Assembly: GCA_014729945.1 (NCBI GenBank) | Contig: WJJC01000175.1 | Coordinates: 1-55,465 of the forward strand | Direction: 5' to 3' | Source: Candidatus Bathyarchaeota archaeon | GTDB lineage: Archaea > Thermoproteota > Bathyarchaeia > TCS64 | Length of the DNA stretch: 55,465 nt | Shown here: in pieces, positions 6,950 to 15,804 of the stretch | Layout: every line of letters begins with the position of its first letter | Numbering within the stretch: position 1 is the first letter of the stretch | Position numbers and translations under genes: made by a program | The notes under the pieces: generated by a model | Seen by the model: only the letters and a program-made list of their open reading frames with translations | Databases searched by the model: none | Told to the model about the DNA's origin: nothing

Positions 6950-8275
6950 TCACTGTAATTTGAAAGGCATCTGGCGCCTCATCCTTCGGCTGCCCTTCAT
7001 TTGTTTGAGCATTTTCCTCATAGTATTATACTGTTTTATAAGTTCTCTTACTTCCCGCTCGTCTCGTCCGCTTCCACGGGCGACTCTCTGAACCCTGCTC
7101 CGGTTCAGTAACTTGGGGTCTTCCTTCTCCTCAGGTGTCATGCTCTGGATGATTACCTTCCAGTTCTTCAAACGCTCCTCAGCGTCCTCCACCTCATCAG
7201 ATGGAAGCTGATAGCTGAATCCCGGGATCATCCCCAATACTTTCTGGAGCGGACCCATGTTCTGCATAGCCTCAAACTGGTTATACATGTCTTGTAGACT
7301 GAATTTACCGCTGAGCATAGCAGCTACATCTTTCTCTGAGATAGGTGCCTCAGCTTCCTTTACTTTTGATATCAGTCCCTCGATGTCTCCCATGCCCAGG
7401 AGTCTTCCTATGAATCTGCTTGGAACAAAGGGCTCAAGGTCCTCTACCTTCTCTCCAGTTCCAATGAATTTTATGGGTGCACCAGTGGCTGCTACTCCGC
7501 TTAGTGCTCCTCCTCCTCTAGCTGTTCCATCTAGCTTTGATACTATGATGCTACCAATATCTGTGGCTTCCTTGAAGGCCGCCGCTTGTGCTGTGGCTTG
7601 CTGCCCGATGGTGCCATCCAGCACGAGTATTACTTCTCTTGGTGTTACGGCTCTCTCAATGCGCTTCATCTCCTCGATTAAGCCCGTTTCCTCTTTGTGG
7701 CGTCCACTGGTGTCAAGGATAACGACTTCCCTGTCATCAAAGTGCTTGACCCCCCTCTTGCTGAGCTCCACAGGGTCTTTAGCGTCTGGTTCACCGTAGA
7801 AAGGTACATTGATTGATTCTGCGAGTTGCTTTAACTGGTTGTATGCTCCCGGTCTGAATGTGTCAGCACAGATGATTCCTACCTTAAAGCCACGTTTCTG
7901 GAAGTATCGGGCTAGCTTGGCGCTGTGCGTTGTCTTACCGCTACCTTGAATACCCACCATCATCAATACGTTCTGCTTACCAGGTACAATCTTTAGTTCC
8001 TCTGGGGTTTCTCCCACAAACTTGGTGAGTTCGTCGTGAATCACCTTGATGATGTGTTCTCTTCGACTGATCCCTGGTGGCAGTTCCTGTTCTAGGGCAT
8101 TCTTCTGGATACTCTGGCTGAGATCCATAACTAGTTCCACATTAACGTCCGCCTGTAATAGGGCTCGTTGGAAGTCTCTTACTAGTTCCTTTACCGTCGC
8201 CTCGTCTACCACTGGTGCTTTTACCAGTTTCTGTATGGCATTGTATAGGTTGCTTCCCAGGTTTTCCAGTACCAT
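6950..8275 (-). CDS. srp54: signal recognition particle GTPase SRP54 (Ffh)
   Basis: 441 residues. It binds signal sequences on nascent chains and the SRP RNA, and with FtsY delivers ribosomes to the membrane. Parts in order: N-domain helices (1-95), G domain with P-loop GIQGSGKTT at 109-117, the DTSGRHKEE motif and the SKLDGTARGGG guanine-specificity region, then the Met-rich M domain (about 300-430) with IQSMTPEEK and the RNA-contact segment RVARGSGRDEREV. It is the first gene of the minus-strand run. Its stop lies at the start of eL21. Confidence 0.97.
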   Translation of the reverse strand: MVLENLGSNLYNAIQKLVKAPVVDEATVKELVRDFQRALLQADVNVELVMDLSQSIQKNALEQELPPGISRREHIIKVIHDELTKFVGETPEELKIVPGKQNVLMMVGIQGSGKTTHSAKLARYFQKRGFKVGIICADTFRPGAYNQLKQLAESINVPFYGEPDAKDPVELSKRGVKHFDDREVVILDTSGRHKEETGLIEEMKRIERAVTPREVILVLDGTIGQQATAQAAAFKEATDIGSIIVSKLDGTARGGGALSGVAATGAPIKFIGTGEKVEDLEPFVPSRFIGRLLGMGDIEGLISKVKEAEAPISEKDVAAMLSGKFSLQDMYNQFEAMQNMGPLQKVLGMIPGFSYQLPSDEVEDAEERLKNWKVIIQSMTPEEKEDPKLLNRSRVQRVARGSGRDEREVRELIKQYNTMRKMLKQMKGSRRMRRQMPFKLQ

Positions 8276-8386
8276 TTGAGTTCACTAGTTGTAGGTAGTT
8301 TACAGCCATGGCTAATAAAGATAGACCAAACGTAGTAATTGTATAAACGATAAATACGAAAAAACCACATTTAGAGGCGTTATCAA

Positions 8387-8782
8387 TTGAACCAGTCAAA
8401 CCCCAGCGCTAGACATAATCGGTCCTATGCACCTGAAGACTTGAAAGTGTTCAAGGGTCCTAGGGATGAGTATAAACCGGGTTCTTACTGGGTTGTGGGA
8501 GATGATTATGGCTACGCTGAGTTATTATTTATGCGGAACTCTGATGCTTTCCATAATAAAACCCTGTATATTGAGAACATAGTTGTGAAAGAGCCTGATA
8601 GAGGCAAGGGTTATGGTAGAAAACTATATAATAAGATTGAATGCTTCGCTGATAACTTGGGTTTAGAGTATATTCAAATAGATTCAGAACTGGATGCAGT
8701 TGGCTTCTGGAAGAAACTCGGATTCCAAGAAATCAATAAAACCTATTACAAGAACAAGAAAGCGATGATAAAAGAGGTTTAA
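8387..8782 (+). CDS. GNAT family N-acetyltransferase
   Basis: 131 residues. The acetyl-CoA site is visible as motif A: NIVVKEPDRGKGYGRKLYN (strand, then the R-G-K-G-Y-G pyrophosphate loop and helix). It is followed by the typical C-terminal GFWKKLGFQEINKTYYKNKK (helix, then the beta-bulge strand). The substrate cannot be read from the sequence. The start is TTG; no in-frame ATG lies before motif A. It is divergent from srp54 and overlaps the end of the DapA-family gene by 4 bases on the opposite strand. Confidence 0.85.
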   Translation: MNQSNPSARHNRSYAPEDLKVFKGPRDEYKPGSYWVVGDDYGYAELLFMRNSDAFHNKTLYIENIVVKEPDRGKGYGRKLYNKIECFADNLGLEYIQIDSELDAVGFWKKLGFQEINKTYYKNKKAMIKEV

Positions 8783-9657
8783 ACCAGCCTCATAGCTTCC
8801 TCAATGTGCTTTTTAGTGGATTCACCTAGCTCTGTTAATGGCTTTCTGGGTGTCCCGGCGTTGAAACCTCTCTGATTTAACGCTGTCTTGATGGCGGCTA
8901 TTTGGGGTAATTCTCTCACAAGGACCTTGTTGACGTAGCTGGCTTTGAGTTGATATTCCCCTGCATTAATTTTATCCTTGTTCTTGTAACTCCGGTATAT
9001 TTCAGTACATTCTTCTGGGATGATATTGCCCACGGCTACTATGGCTCCTTTGCCGCCAAGCATTAATGTTGGTAATATCATATCTGCTGAACCACTCAGA
9101 CAATCAATTTTGTCCCCACACAGCCTGATAACCTCAGCCATGTTCCCCGGATTACCGCTGCTATCTTTTATTGCCACGAGCCCACTGCACTCCTCGGCTA
9201 TACTAGCCACAACCTGTGGGTTTACGTTATACCCCGTGAACTTCGGCACATTGTAGAGGATAACCGGTAAATCAACAGCGTTAATTACATCGATAAAATA
9301 TCGGGTGATCTCTTTGTCATCGGGTTTGAAGAAGTAGGGTGTGGTTATTAGAGCCGCCTCTGCTCCTGTGTCCCTAGCTGCTCTGGTTAGCTCAATGGTC
9401 TTCCATGTACTCGGTGCCCCAGTGCCGGCGCAGACTTTTATCTTATCTCCCGTGTGCTCCACAAGGTACTCGATTATTCTTTTCCTCTCTTCATCCGATA
9501 GATAAGGGGCTTCTCCGGTGCTGGCGTTAGCTATTACACCTGAAATTCCTGCTTCTATCCAATAATTAACCAGATCATCTAGCGCATCATACATGATCTC
9601 CCCCTTATGATTAAATGGAGTTACATTTGGTACAAAAATTCCTTCAAGACTCAACAT
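8779..9657 (-). CDS. dihydrodipicolinate synthase family (class I pyruvate aldolase)
   Basis: About 292 residues forming a TIM barrel of the DapA/NanA/KDG-aldolase family. The Schiff-base lysine is in GLVAIKDSSG (about residue 166) and the catalytic tyrosine in ILYNVPKFTG (about 137). The substrate-carboxylate loop is ASTGE near residue 50, where true DapA usually has GTTGE. Substrate could be aspartate semialdehyde, a 2-keto-3-deoxy sugar acid or a related aldehyde. No lysine-pathway gene is nearby, so dapA is not assigned. The ATG at 9657 is preferred to a TTG two codons earlier. Confidence 0.85.
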   Translation of the reverse strand: MLSLEGIFVPNVTPFNHKGEIMYDALDDLVNYWIEAGISGVIANASTGEAPYLSDEERKRIIEYLVEHTGDKIKVCAGTGAPSTWKTIELTRAARDTGAEAALITTPYFFKPDDKEITRYFIDVINAVDLPVILYNVPKFTGYNVNPQVVASIAEECSGLVAIKDSSGNPGNMAEVIRLCGDKIDCLSGSADMILPTLMLGGKGAIVAVGNIIPEECTEIYRSYKNKDKINAGEYQLKASYVNKVLVRELPQIAAIKTALNQRGFNAGTPRKPLTELGESTKKHIEEAMRLV

Positions 9658-9707
9658 GTTCAACCAGAATAAAGCCTATATTGGATAAAAACACCTCGCC
9701 CATCAAC

Positions 9708-9715
9708 TTTTATAG
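9708..9715 (+). promoter_or_regulatory. TATA box of acyl-CoA ligase gene
   Basis: TTTTATAG lies about 25-32 nt before the ATG at 9740, consistent with a leaderless mRNA. No Shine-Dalgarno sequence precedes the start. Confidence 0.5.
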
Positions 9716-9739
9716 AAGCCATCCCTTCCCATCTTTTAC

Positions 9740-11434
9740 ATGGAAATCCCGGATAACTACCCGAGAGGTGTACCCGTATCAATAAAGTACCCGGTTATGC
9801 CTGTGTACGAGTTCTGGAGAAATAGTGTAAGGAAGTTTCCAAACCGAGACGCGGTTATATACTTGGGCGCTAAGCATAGCTATGCGAATATTTGGGATGA
9901 GATAGAATGTTTCGCATCTAACCTAATGGGGATGGGAGTAGGGAAAGGTGATAAGGTGGCTCTTCTTTTACCAAACACACCCCAGTTTCTCATAGCATAC
10001 AACGCGATACTATTATCCGGTGCAACTGTAGTCGCTCTAAATCCTCTCCAATCCGTGGGGGAGTTAGGTCGCCAAATTGAATTAACTGACTCCAAAATTC
10101 TTATCATAATTGATCGCTTACTGGATAAGCTACCTGAAAAGCACCCCGAAATAATAATAGCTGAGGCTGCTTACTACGCCCCCACACATCTGAGGTTTCT
10201 TAGTAGATTAAAATATAGAATCAAGAAACCAGCCAGGGCTCATATTTTCGAGGACCTAACACATGGAACAAAGGTCTCGGATTACCCTGCGTTAGACCCG
10301 AAGGAGGATGTTGCTGTAATATTATTCACAAGTGGGACCACCGGGAAACCCAAGGGGGTGCTTCTAACCCATTATAGTCAAGTGGCTAATGCTCTCCAAT
10401 CTTATCACTGGCTAAGAGGATGGGGGTACAGTGCAAAGCCTCAGCCAGCTGGTTATCCGATTATACTATGCGCTATGCCTTTTTTCCACAGTTATGGCTT
10501 GGTGGTTATGAATGAGGCTGTTAGCTTCGGATGCACCATGGCTTTGGTACCAAACCCAACTGCTCTTGATATAATGAAGACGACCCAAAACCACAAGGCA
10601 ACTCATTTCCCCCTCATACCCCGCCTTATAAGAGAAGTCGTTGAACACCCTCGTGTCCAGGATTATGATTTAACCAGTCTTACTACCTGTTCATCAGGTG
10701 GAGCACATATTCCGGCATCATTAATGAAGAGATTCGAGGAAATCTGTGGAGCCAGAATGTACCAAGGATATGGATTAACAGAAGCAGGACCCATAATCGC
10801 AGCAACCCCTGTAGAAGCCCCCCCGGTATATGAGAGCACCGGATTACCTTACCCTGATACCGAGGTAAGGATAATTGATCTCCAATTGGGTGAACTGGAT
10901 ATGCCTCCGGGGAAAAAAGGCGAGATCGTTGTTAGAGGACCACAATTAATGAAGGGATATCTGGATGACCCTGAGTTAACTAATATCTCCTTGAAGGATG
11001 GATGGCTTCACACTGGTGATATTGGCTACATGGATGAACAAGGCTATCTGTATATAGTTGGTAGAAAGAATGAACGAATTGTAGCTGACGGGCACACAGT
11101 TTGGCCTACAATAGTTGAGGAAGTATTATCTTTCCATCCTGATGTGGTTCACACCGTAGCATTCGGGGTACCTGATCCACTGAGATGTAATACAGATATC
11201 AGGGCCATGGTGGTTCCAAGAAAAGAGGTTGACACAGATATACTTGAAACAGAGCTATTGACTCTTTGCAGAAAAAAACTGAATAAATACGAGGTTCCAA
11301 CCAGAATAATATTCCGCGACTCACTACCCTTAACCCTACTCGGAAAAGTTGACCGTAGAAAGGTCATAGAAGAAGTGGATGCCATGATAAACAAGCTAAT
11401 GCAGGGAGAAACAATACCTGAAGAGTATCGTTAA
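9740..11434 (+). CDS. AMP-forming acyl-CoA synthetase (long-chain/medium-chain type)
   Basis: 564 residues of the ANL superfamily. It activates a carboxylic acid as acyl-adenylate and then as the CoA thioester. Motifs: phosphate loop TSGTTGKPKG at 197-206, the A5 block YQGYGLTEAGP, GWLHTGDIGYMDEQGYLYIVGR (hinge aspartate region) and the C-terminal catalytic lysine segment LPLTLLGKVDRRKV. The acid chain length is unknown. It is similar in layout to archaeal fatty-acid-CoA ligases, which may serve fatty-acid breakdown or lipid scavenging. It is divergent from the DapA-family gene and convergent with the histidine kinase, with which it overlaps by 4 bases. Confidence 0.93.
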   Translation: MEIPDNYPRGVPVSIKYPVMPVYEFWRNSVRKFPNRDAVIYLGAKHSYANIWDEIECFASNLMGMGVGKGDKVALLLPNTPQFLIAYNAILLSGATVVALNPLQSVGELGRQIELTDSKILIIIDRLLDKLPEKHPEIIIAEAAYYAPTHLRFLSRLKYRIKKPARAHIFEDLTHGTKVSDYPALDPKEDVAVILFTSGTTGKPKGVLLTHYSQVANALQSYHWLRGWGYSAKPQPAGYPIILCAMPFFHSYGLVVMNEAVSFGCTMALVPNPTALDIMKTTQNHKATHFPLIPRLIREVVEHPRVQDYDLTSLTTCSSGGAHIPASLMKRFEEICGARMYQGYGLTEAGPIIAATPVEAPPVYESTGLPYPDTEVRIIDLQLGELDMPPGKKGEIVVRGPQLMKGYLDDPELTNISLKDGWLHTGDIGYMDEQGYLYIVGRKNERIVADGHTVWPTIVEEVLSFHPDVVHTVAFGVPDPLRCNTDIRAMVVPRKEVDTDILETELLTLCRKKLNKYEVPTRIIFRDSLPLTLLGKVDRRKVIEEVDAMINKLMQGETIPEEYR

Positions 11435-12570
11435 GGTATTCTAGGTAACTCAATTGTAAACACTGTGCCCTTTCCCTGTACACTGTCAACCATTATCTTC
11501 CCCCCGTGACTCTCAATGGTGCGCTTACAGTATGATAAACCAAGGCCCAGTCCATAAGGCTTGGTGGTATAGAATTTTCTCTCAAACAAATTTGGTAAAA
11601 CTTGCTCAGGTATGCCTACCCCTGTGTCGCTGATCTGTATGATGAACTTGGTTTCTTCCCTCTGCTTTGTTATGGTTATGGTTCCACCACTATGCATGGC
11701 CTCAACCGCGTTCAATAAGATGTTATCGAAAACCCTCCGTATCTGGGAGCCATCAATCCATGCCTCCACTTCCTTGTCAAGCTCAACATGAACGGTTACA
11801 TCCCCCGGTTTCGGTAGCTCATCCACGCTTTCCTTAATTATCTTGTTCAAGTCAGTTCGCCTGAGTTTGGGCTCCGATTGGCGGGTATTGCCTCTAAGGG
11901 TTTCCAGCATCTCAAGGCTTCTGGAGATGGATTTCTCTATTATCTCTAGTCCTACATCGACTTTATCCGGGTTTTTCTTCATCATATAGGTAGCATTTCG
12001 TATCGACTGGAGTGGGCTCCGGAGATCATGAGCTATCTCGCTTGCCATGCTACCTGATGCTACCATCTTCTCCGCCTCAATAAGTTCCTGAGTTCTATTT
12101 GCGACCATCCTCTGTAACTCATTCGTATAAGTCTCCATCTCTCTTTCACGCTGTTTCTGCTCAGTGAGATCCGTAAAGTACCAGATTCTACCATAATATC
12201 TTCCATCTTTCAGGAGAGGCGTGGTTTTTCGTTCAATTATCTTGCCGTTCTTAAACCTCGTTATATCTGTTCCCTGATGTTTTGGGTCTCGGTAGGTCTT
12301 GTTCATCGTTTCCTTGAATTCATCTGGGTTTTCTAGTTTCTCAATGGTTTTCTCAAATACTTTTCCATGTGGCTTGTTCTCTACATCTTTTTCTTTAAAA
12401 TCGAAGATTTCTAGAAAGCTCCTGTTCCAATAGACTATTTTATCCTGTTTATTAATAACGGATACACCAGATTCTGTTAGTTCAAGCTGAGATTCCAGTA
12501 TTAACTCTCTAAGAATATCCCTGTTTCTCCTGTCTGGTGAATCCATTTGTAAATACTGTGTTTTAGTCAT
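11431..12570 (-). CDS. PAS-domain sensor histidine kinase (soluble)
   Basis: 379 residues with no membrane segment, so probably a cytoplasmic sensor. A PAS domain spans about 25-140 (SGVSVINKQDKIVYWNRSFL, then GRIWYFTDLTEQKQRE). A coiled linker leads to the dimerisation helix with phospho-acceptor H181 in SEIAHDLRSPLQS. The ATPase part has the N box LLNAVEAMHSGG, the G1 box DTGVGIP and the G2 box GLGLGLSYC. No response regulator is adjacent; the nearest is the orphan at 20962. The gene 25 nt upstream on the same strand is a broken-looking winged-helix regulator, which may be its partner. Confidence 0.93.
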   Translation of the reverse strand: MTKTQYLQMDSPDRRNRDILRELILESQLELTESGVSVINKQDKIVYWNRSFLEIFDFKEKDVENKPHGKVFEKTIEKLENPDEFKETMNKTYRDPKHQGTDITRFKNGKIIERKTTPLLKDGRYYGRIWYFTDLTEQKQREREMETYTNELQRMVANRTQELIEAEKMVASGSMASEIAHDLRSPLQSIRNATYMMKKNPDKVDVGLEIIEKSISRSLEMLETLRGNTRQSEPKLRRTDLNKIIKESVDELPKPGDVTVHVELDKEVEAWIDGSQIRRVFDNILLNAVEAMHSGGTITITKQREETKFIIQISDTGVGIPEQVLPNLFERKFYTTKPYGLGLGLSYCKRTIESHGGKIMVDSVQGKGTVFTIELPRIP

Positions 12571-12595
12571 AATAAAATAATATGTAAGTGTTTAT

Positions 12596-12988
12596 CTAGT
12601 CTGAAAACTGAATACTGGCTCTGTAAGGTTCATCCATTAGTATCCTCATCACGAACTTACCCAATCTCTCAAGCTGAGCAGTCTGTCGGTTATGAATAGA
12701 TCCATAACTGATAAGGTTTAGATCCCTGAGAATCCTTGCATTCAATTTGAGCGTGGATAAAGGCACTCCATAGTCTTCTGATAACTGTTTTAGAAGACTG
12801 GTTAATGTTTTATCCTTCTCTGATACGGCGTTCAGAACTAGAAGCTGGTTATCGTTTAATGTGCGTAGTATTAGATTGCGGAGGTCGTTAACTCCGCTTG
12901 TTGATATTGGAATTGATGCACTTCCTTCACCTTCCTGTAAGCGACATTCAACAGATTTAAGGTCTTTGGATATGTCTACCCCGTCTTC
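12596..12988 (-). pseudogene. winged-helix DNA-binding protein gene without a usable start codon
   Basis: An open frame of about 130 codons without ATG, GTG or TTG near its 5' end. The protein is convincing: an N-terminal DISKDLKSVECRLQ helix, then a wHTH of a common archaeal type (NDQLLVLNAVSEK, TLTSLLKQLSEDYGVP, STLKLNARILRDLNLISYG, then a C-terminal helix with LERLGKFVMRIL). An ATG at 12998 is in another frame, and joining it needs a +1 step in the first codons (MRL, then EDGVDISKDL). An AT-rich element at 13005-13016 would start transcription near 12985, inside the frame. A one-base insertion, an assembly error or a non-standard start (GTA/ATA) could explain this. It is placed 25 nt before the histidine kinase gene, as if in one operon. 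Confidence 0.6.
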
Positions 12989-13122
12989 TTAGTCTCATGG
13001 GATTCTTTATTTTTTACAGTTCTGTTTGACTGATGATGTAGCTTATTTGAAGAAGCGGTTGGTGTATACACTAGGATCCGATCCTAAAAAATAAACGAGA
13101 CTTCCCTTATTATTTACCTAGT

Positions 13123-13692
13123 ATGAGTTTTAAACTTCCGAAAAACCTTCTTGAAAACCTTAAACCTAATGAACCTATCTTAGAAGCCCTAAAAACCACT
13201 ACCATTGCATCCAAACCAGACTGGACCATATTAACTGATTCCCGTATCTTATACTTTAATGAGAAACATCTCGGTCGATACGATATGGTCGTGATACCTT
13301 ACACCAAGCTGAGTTACATGAAGGCAGAAAGAGGCGTATTATCCTATGGGAGCATAACACTAACTAAAGAGGATGGTGAAGAGGTCTCGTTAAATAGAGT
13401 GCCTAAGAAACAAATAGAGCCTTTTATCAATGAACTTGAGGAAGCAATCAACAGGATAGCGATAGAACCCATCACTATTAAGCGGAACAAGGGGTTGATG
13501 GGCAAGATGTCTTGGGAGTTCCAGAAATCAGCTGAGACTCTGTTCAGGTCTCAGGCCCCTGGGTACCAACATCCTCCGCCACCACCGCCTCCGTCGAGTC
13601 AGACACCGCTTGAGATGCTGAACATGCGCTACGCTAGGGGCGAAATCTCTGACGAAGAATACCAGCGAATGAAACAAGCTCTTGGACTATAG
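13123..13692 (+). CDS. PH-like domain protein with C-terminal SHOCT domain
   Basis: 189 residues. An N-terminal bacterial-type PH fold is suggested by strands KPDWTILTDSRILYFNEKH, YDMVVIPYTKLSYMKAE and GSITLTKEDGEE, followed by a helix (residues about 1-105). A linker contains a run of eleven residues rich in proline (PPPPPPPSS). The end, LEMLNMRYARGEISDEEYQRMK, is a textbook SHOCT motif, a short oligomerisation module. Such proteins are often membrane- or shell-associated, but the role is unknown. ATG start at leaderless distance from an AT-rich element (about 13086-13094). Confidence 0.85.
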   Translation: MSFKLPKNLLENLKPNEPILEALKTTTIASKPDWTILTDSRILYFNEKHLGRYDMVVIPYTKLSYMKAERGVLSYGSITLTKEDGEEVSLNRVPKKQIEPFINELEEAINRIAIEPITIKRNKGLMGKMSWEFQKSAETLFRSQAPGYQHPPPPPPPSSQTPLEMLNMRYARGEISDEEYQRMKQALGL

Positions 13693-13742
13693 TTTATATA
13701 GCCAAACTTTTTGTATCTTCAGATCTCCCTAGCTTTGATTAA

Positions 13743-14285
13743 ATGAGCAGAGATAATGATACCGTTAAGCTGACCGGTACAGCAATATTATCTGCACTGG
13801 TTATTGTTTTTGATTATACGCTGAGATATTCTGGTTTGAAGATACCTTTTCCATGGTACCCGACTTTAAAATTTGATTTTACCGGGATCCCCATAGCGTT
13901 AAGTCTCTTCCTGTACGGGTTCCCATCCTCAGCTATGACCTCGCTTGTAGCAGGACTAGGTATCGTCGCTAGGAGTGGAAACATGATCTCTGCCACAATG
14001 AAGGTTGCTGCAGAGGTATCCACGGTATTCGGTCTTCACATAGCTAGACGTTTCAATAGGTCAAAATATGTCTCATGGGCAACTGGATTGGTTTCACGGG
14101 TGTTAGTGATGTCTTTGGTGAATCTCTATGTATTACCTAATATTTACGGTGTGCCCATGCAGGCAACAATCGGTCTATTATCCTTGATAGGCTTATTTAA
14201 CCTCATTCAGGGAGCCATCACAGTAGGTATGGGATATTTCCTTTTTGAAGCCGTCAAATCTAGACTCCCCGGATGGACACAATAA
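13743..14285 (+). CDS. membrane protein resembling ECF-transporter S component
   Basis: 180 residues with about five to six hydrophobic segments (for example TAILSALVIVFDYTLRY, GIPIALSLFLYGF, TIGLLSLIGLFNLIQGAITVGM). The pattern, with an opening TGTAILSAL helix and a substrate loop PWYPTLKFDFTGIPIAL, is like substrate-binding S components of energy-coupling factor vitamin transporters. No ATPase or T subunit lies nearby, as is usual for shared-module systems. It is 51 nt before an AbgB-like hydrolase on the same strand, so the ligand could be the amide cleaved by that enzyme. Assignment rests on pattern only. Confidence 0.6.
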   Translation: MSRDNDTVKLTGTAILSALVIVFDYTLRYSGLKIPFPWYPTLKFDFTGIPIALSLFLYGFPSSAMTSLVAGLGIVARSGNMISATMKVAAEVSTVFGLHIARRFNRSKYVSWATGLVSRVLVMSLVNLYVLPNIYGVPMQATIGLLSLIGLFNLIQGAITVGMGYFLFEAVKSRLPGWTQ

Positions 14286-14336
14286 TCGGTGGATGGTTTT
14301 AAAACGGTAATGCTCTCATACCTTAATTGACAGAAG

Positions 14337-15761
14337 TTGAAGGAAACCGCTTATCAATGGGTTGACGAGAACGAGAAAGAGATCATAGAGTGGAGCGACA
14401 AGGTCTGGGGTTTCGCTGAGCTAGGTCTCCGTGAGTTCAAGACATCCGAGTATCTCTCGGAGATAACCGAGAACCATGGCTTCATGGTTCAGAGAGAAGT
14501 CGCTGAGATGCCGACCGCATTCGTAGGGACATGGAGCAATGGGGAGGGCCCAACAATAGGAATACTGGGTGAACTGGATGCCCTTGCTGGGATCAGCCAA
14601 AAACCAGTGCCCTATAAGGAACCAGTTATAGAGGGCGCCCCTGGACATGGTTGTGGACATAATATCTATGGGGCAGGAGCAGTTGCAGCCGGCATCGCGT
14701 TGAAAACAGCGATGGAGGAGAATAACATCGGTGGAACCATCAAGGTGTATGGTTGTCCAGCGGAGGAAACTCTTGTGGGCAAGATCTGGATGGTCAGACA
14801 CGGATTATTCGACGACGTAGACGCTGTACTTGCTCATCACCCAAGCAGCGCAAACACTGCTAGTATCGGAAGCAGCAACGCCATGAACAGCTTCAAGATT
14901 CATTTTAATGGAAGAACTGCTCACAGCGCAGGAGACCCTGAGAACGGGATTAGCGCACTGGACGCAGTCGAGCTAATGAGTAATGGCGTGAACTTTATGC
15001 GTGAACACATTATAGAGAAGGCTCGTGTACACTATATCCACGAAGAGTGTGGTGGTCAACCAAACGTCGTACCTGCGTATGCACGGACATGGTACTATGT
15101 ACGGGCACCGGAGCGGGCACAGGTCGAGGAGATATATGACTGGGTACTGGACATTGTGAAAGGAGCTAACCTTATGGCAAAGACCACCAGTGAGTTAGAA
15201 TTCCTAACAGGATGCTATAACAAACTACCAAACGAGGTCCTCTCTAAACTGGTTGTAGAACAGATGCGTGAGATTGGTGCACCCAAACACACGGAAGAGG
15301 AGCTAGAGTTCGCGGACAAGATGGCTGAGTCAATCGATATCGAGAAAAAGATGAACAGCCTGCAGAAATCCAATAGACCTGACTGGCAGAAGCTAAGAGA
15401 TGTTCACTTCGATGAACGTATACTAGATGACTATCGTGAAGGAATGGTTGGAGCAGGAAGCACTGATGTCAGTGATGTTAGCTGGGTAGCCCCCACAATA
15501 GAGTTTAACACCACTTGCTGTATGTTGGGAACCCCTGGTCACAGCTGGCAATACGTCGCACAGAATGGTATGAGTATCGGTCACAAGGGATTGATATTCA
15601 GTACTAAGGTTCACGCCGCGACAGCACTGGAGCTATTAACCAAGCCTACGCTGCTCCAGAAGGTTAAGGACGAGTGGATCAAGCGACTAGCTGGAAGAGA
15701 ATACAAGTCGCCCATTCCCTTGGACTTGAAACCCCCGCTAGACCAGCTGAAGGACGCCTAA
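14337..15761 (+). CDS. M20-family amidohydrolase, AbgB-like
   Basis: 474 residues. Metal-dependent M20 peptidase with the p-aminobenzoyl-glutamate hydrolase subunit B layout. Blocks: EIIEWSDKVWGFAELGLREFKTSEYL at the N-terminus, GILGELDALAGISQ, the zinc-ligand segment GAPGHGCGHNIYGAG, the catalytic Glu in CPAEETLVGK, and GSSNAMNSFKIHFNGRTAHSAG in the lid domain. Likely cleaves an amide bond of a scavenged small molecule (folate fragment or acyl-amino acid). TTG start; no closer ATG. A run of seven T follows the stop. Possible co-transcription with the ECF-S-like gene upstream. Confidence 0.88.
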   Translation: MKETAYQWVDENEKEIIEWSDKVWGFAELGLREFKTSEYLSEITENHGFMVQREVAEMPTAFVGTWSNGEGPTIGILGELDALAGISQKPVPYKEPVIEGAPGHGCGHNIYGAGAVAAGIALKTAMEENNIGGTIKVYGCPAEETLVGKIWMVRHGLFDDVDAVLAHHPSSANTASIGSSNAMNSFKIHFNGRTAHSAGDPENGISALDAVELMSNGVNFMREHIIEKARVHYIHEECGGQPNVVPAYARTWYYVRAPERAQVEEIYDWVLDIVKGANLMAKTTSELEFLTGCYNKLPNEVLSKLVVEQMREIGAPKHTEEELEFADKMAESIDIEKKMNSLQKSNRPDWQKLRDVHFDERILDDYREGMVGAGSTDVSDVSWVAPTIEFNTTCCMLGTPGHSWQYVAQNGMSIGHKGLIFSTKVHAATALELLTKPTLLQKVKDEWIKRLAGREYKSPIPLDLKPPLDQLKDA

Positions 15762-15770
15762 CCACCCACA

Positions 15771-15777
15771 TTTTTTT
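15771..15777 (+). terminator. T-tract terminator after the M20 amidohydrolase
   Basis: Seven consecutive T on the coding strand, 10 nt after the stop codon, with no hairpin. This fits archaeal oligo-T termination. Confidence 0.45.
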
Positions 15778-15804
15778 AAACATACAGACTAATTTCTTTT
15801 CAAT

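Noticed and set aside
8779..9657. Naming the DapA-family gene dapA
   Set aside because: No other lysine-pathway gene is near and the substrate loop differs from GTTGE; a sugar-acid or other aldolase role is equally possible.
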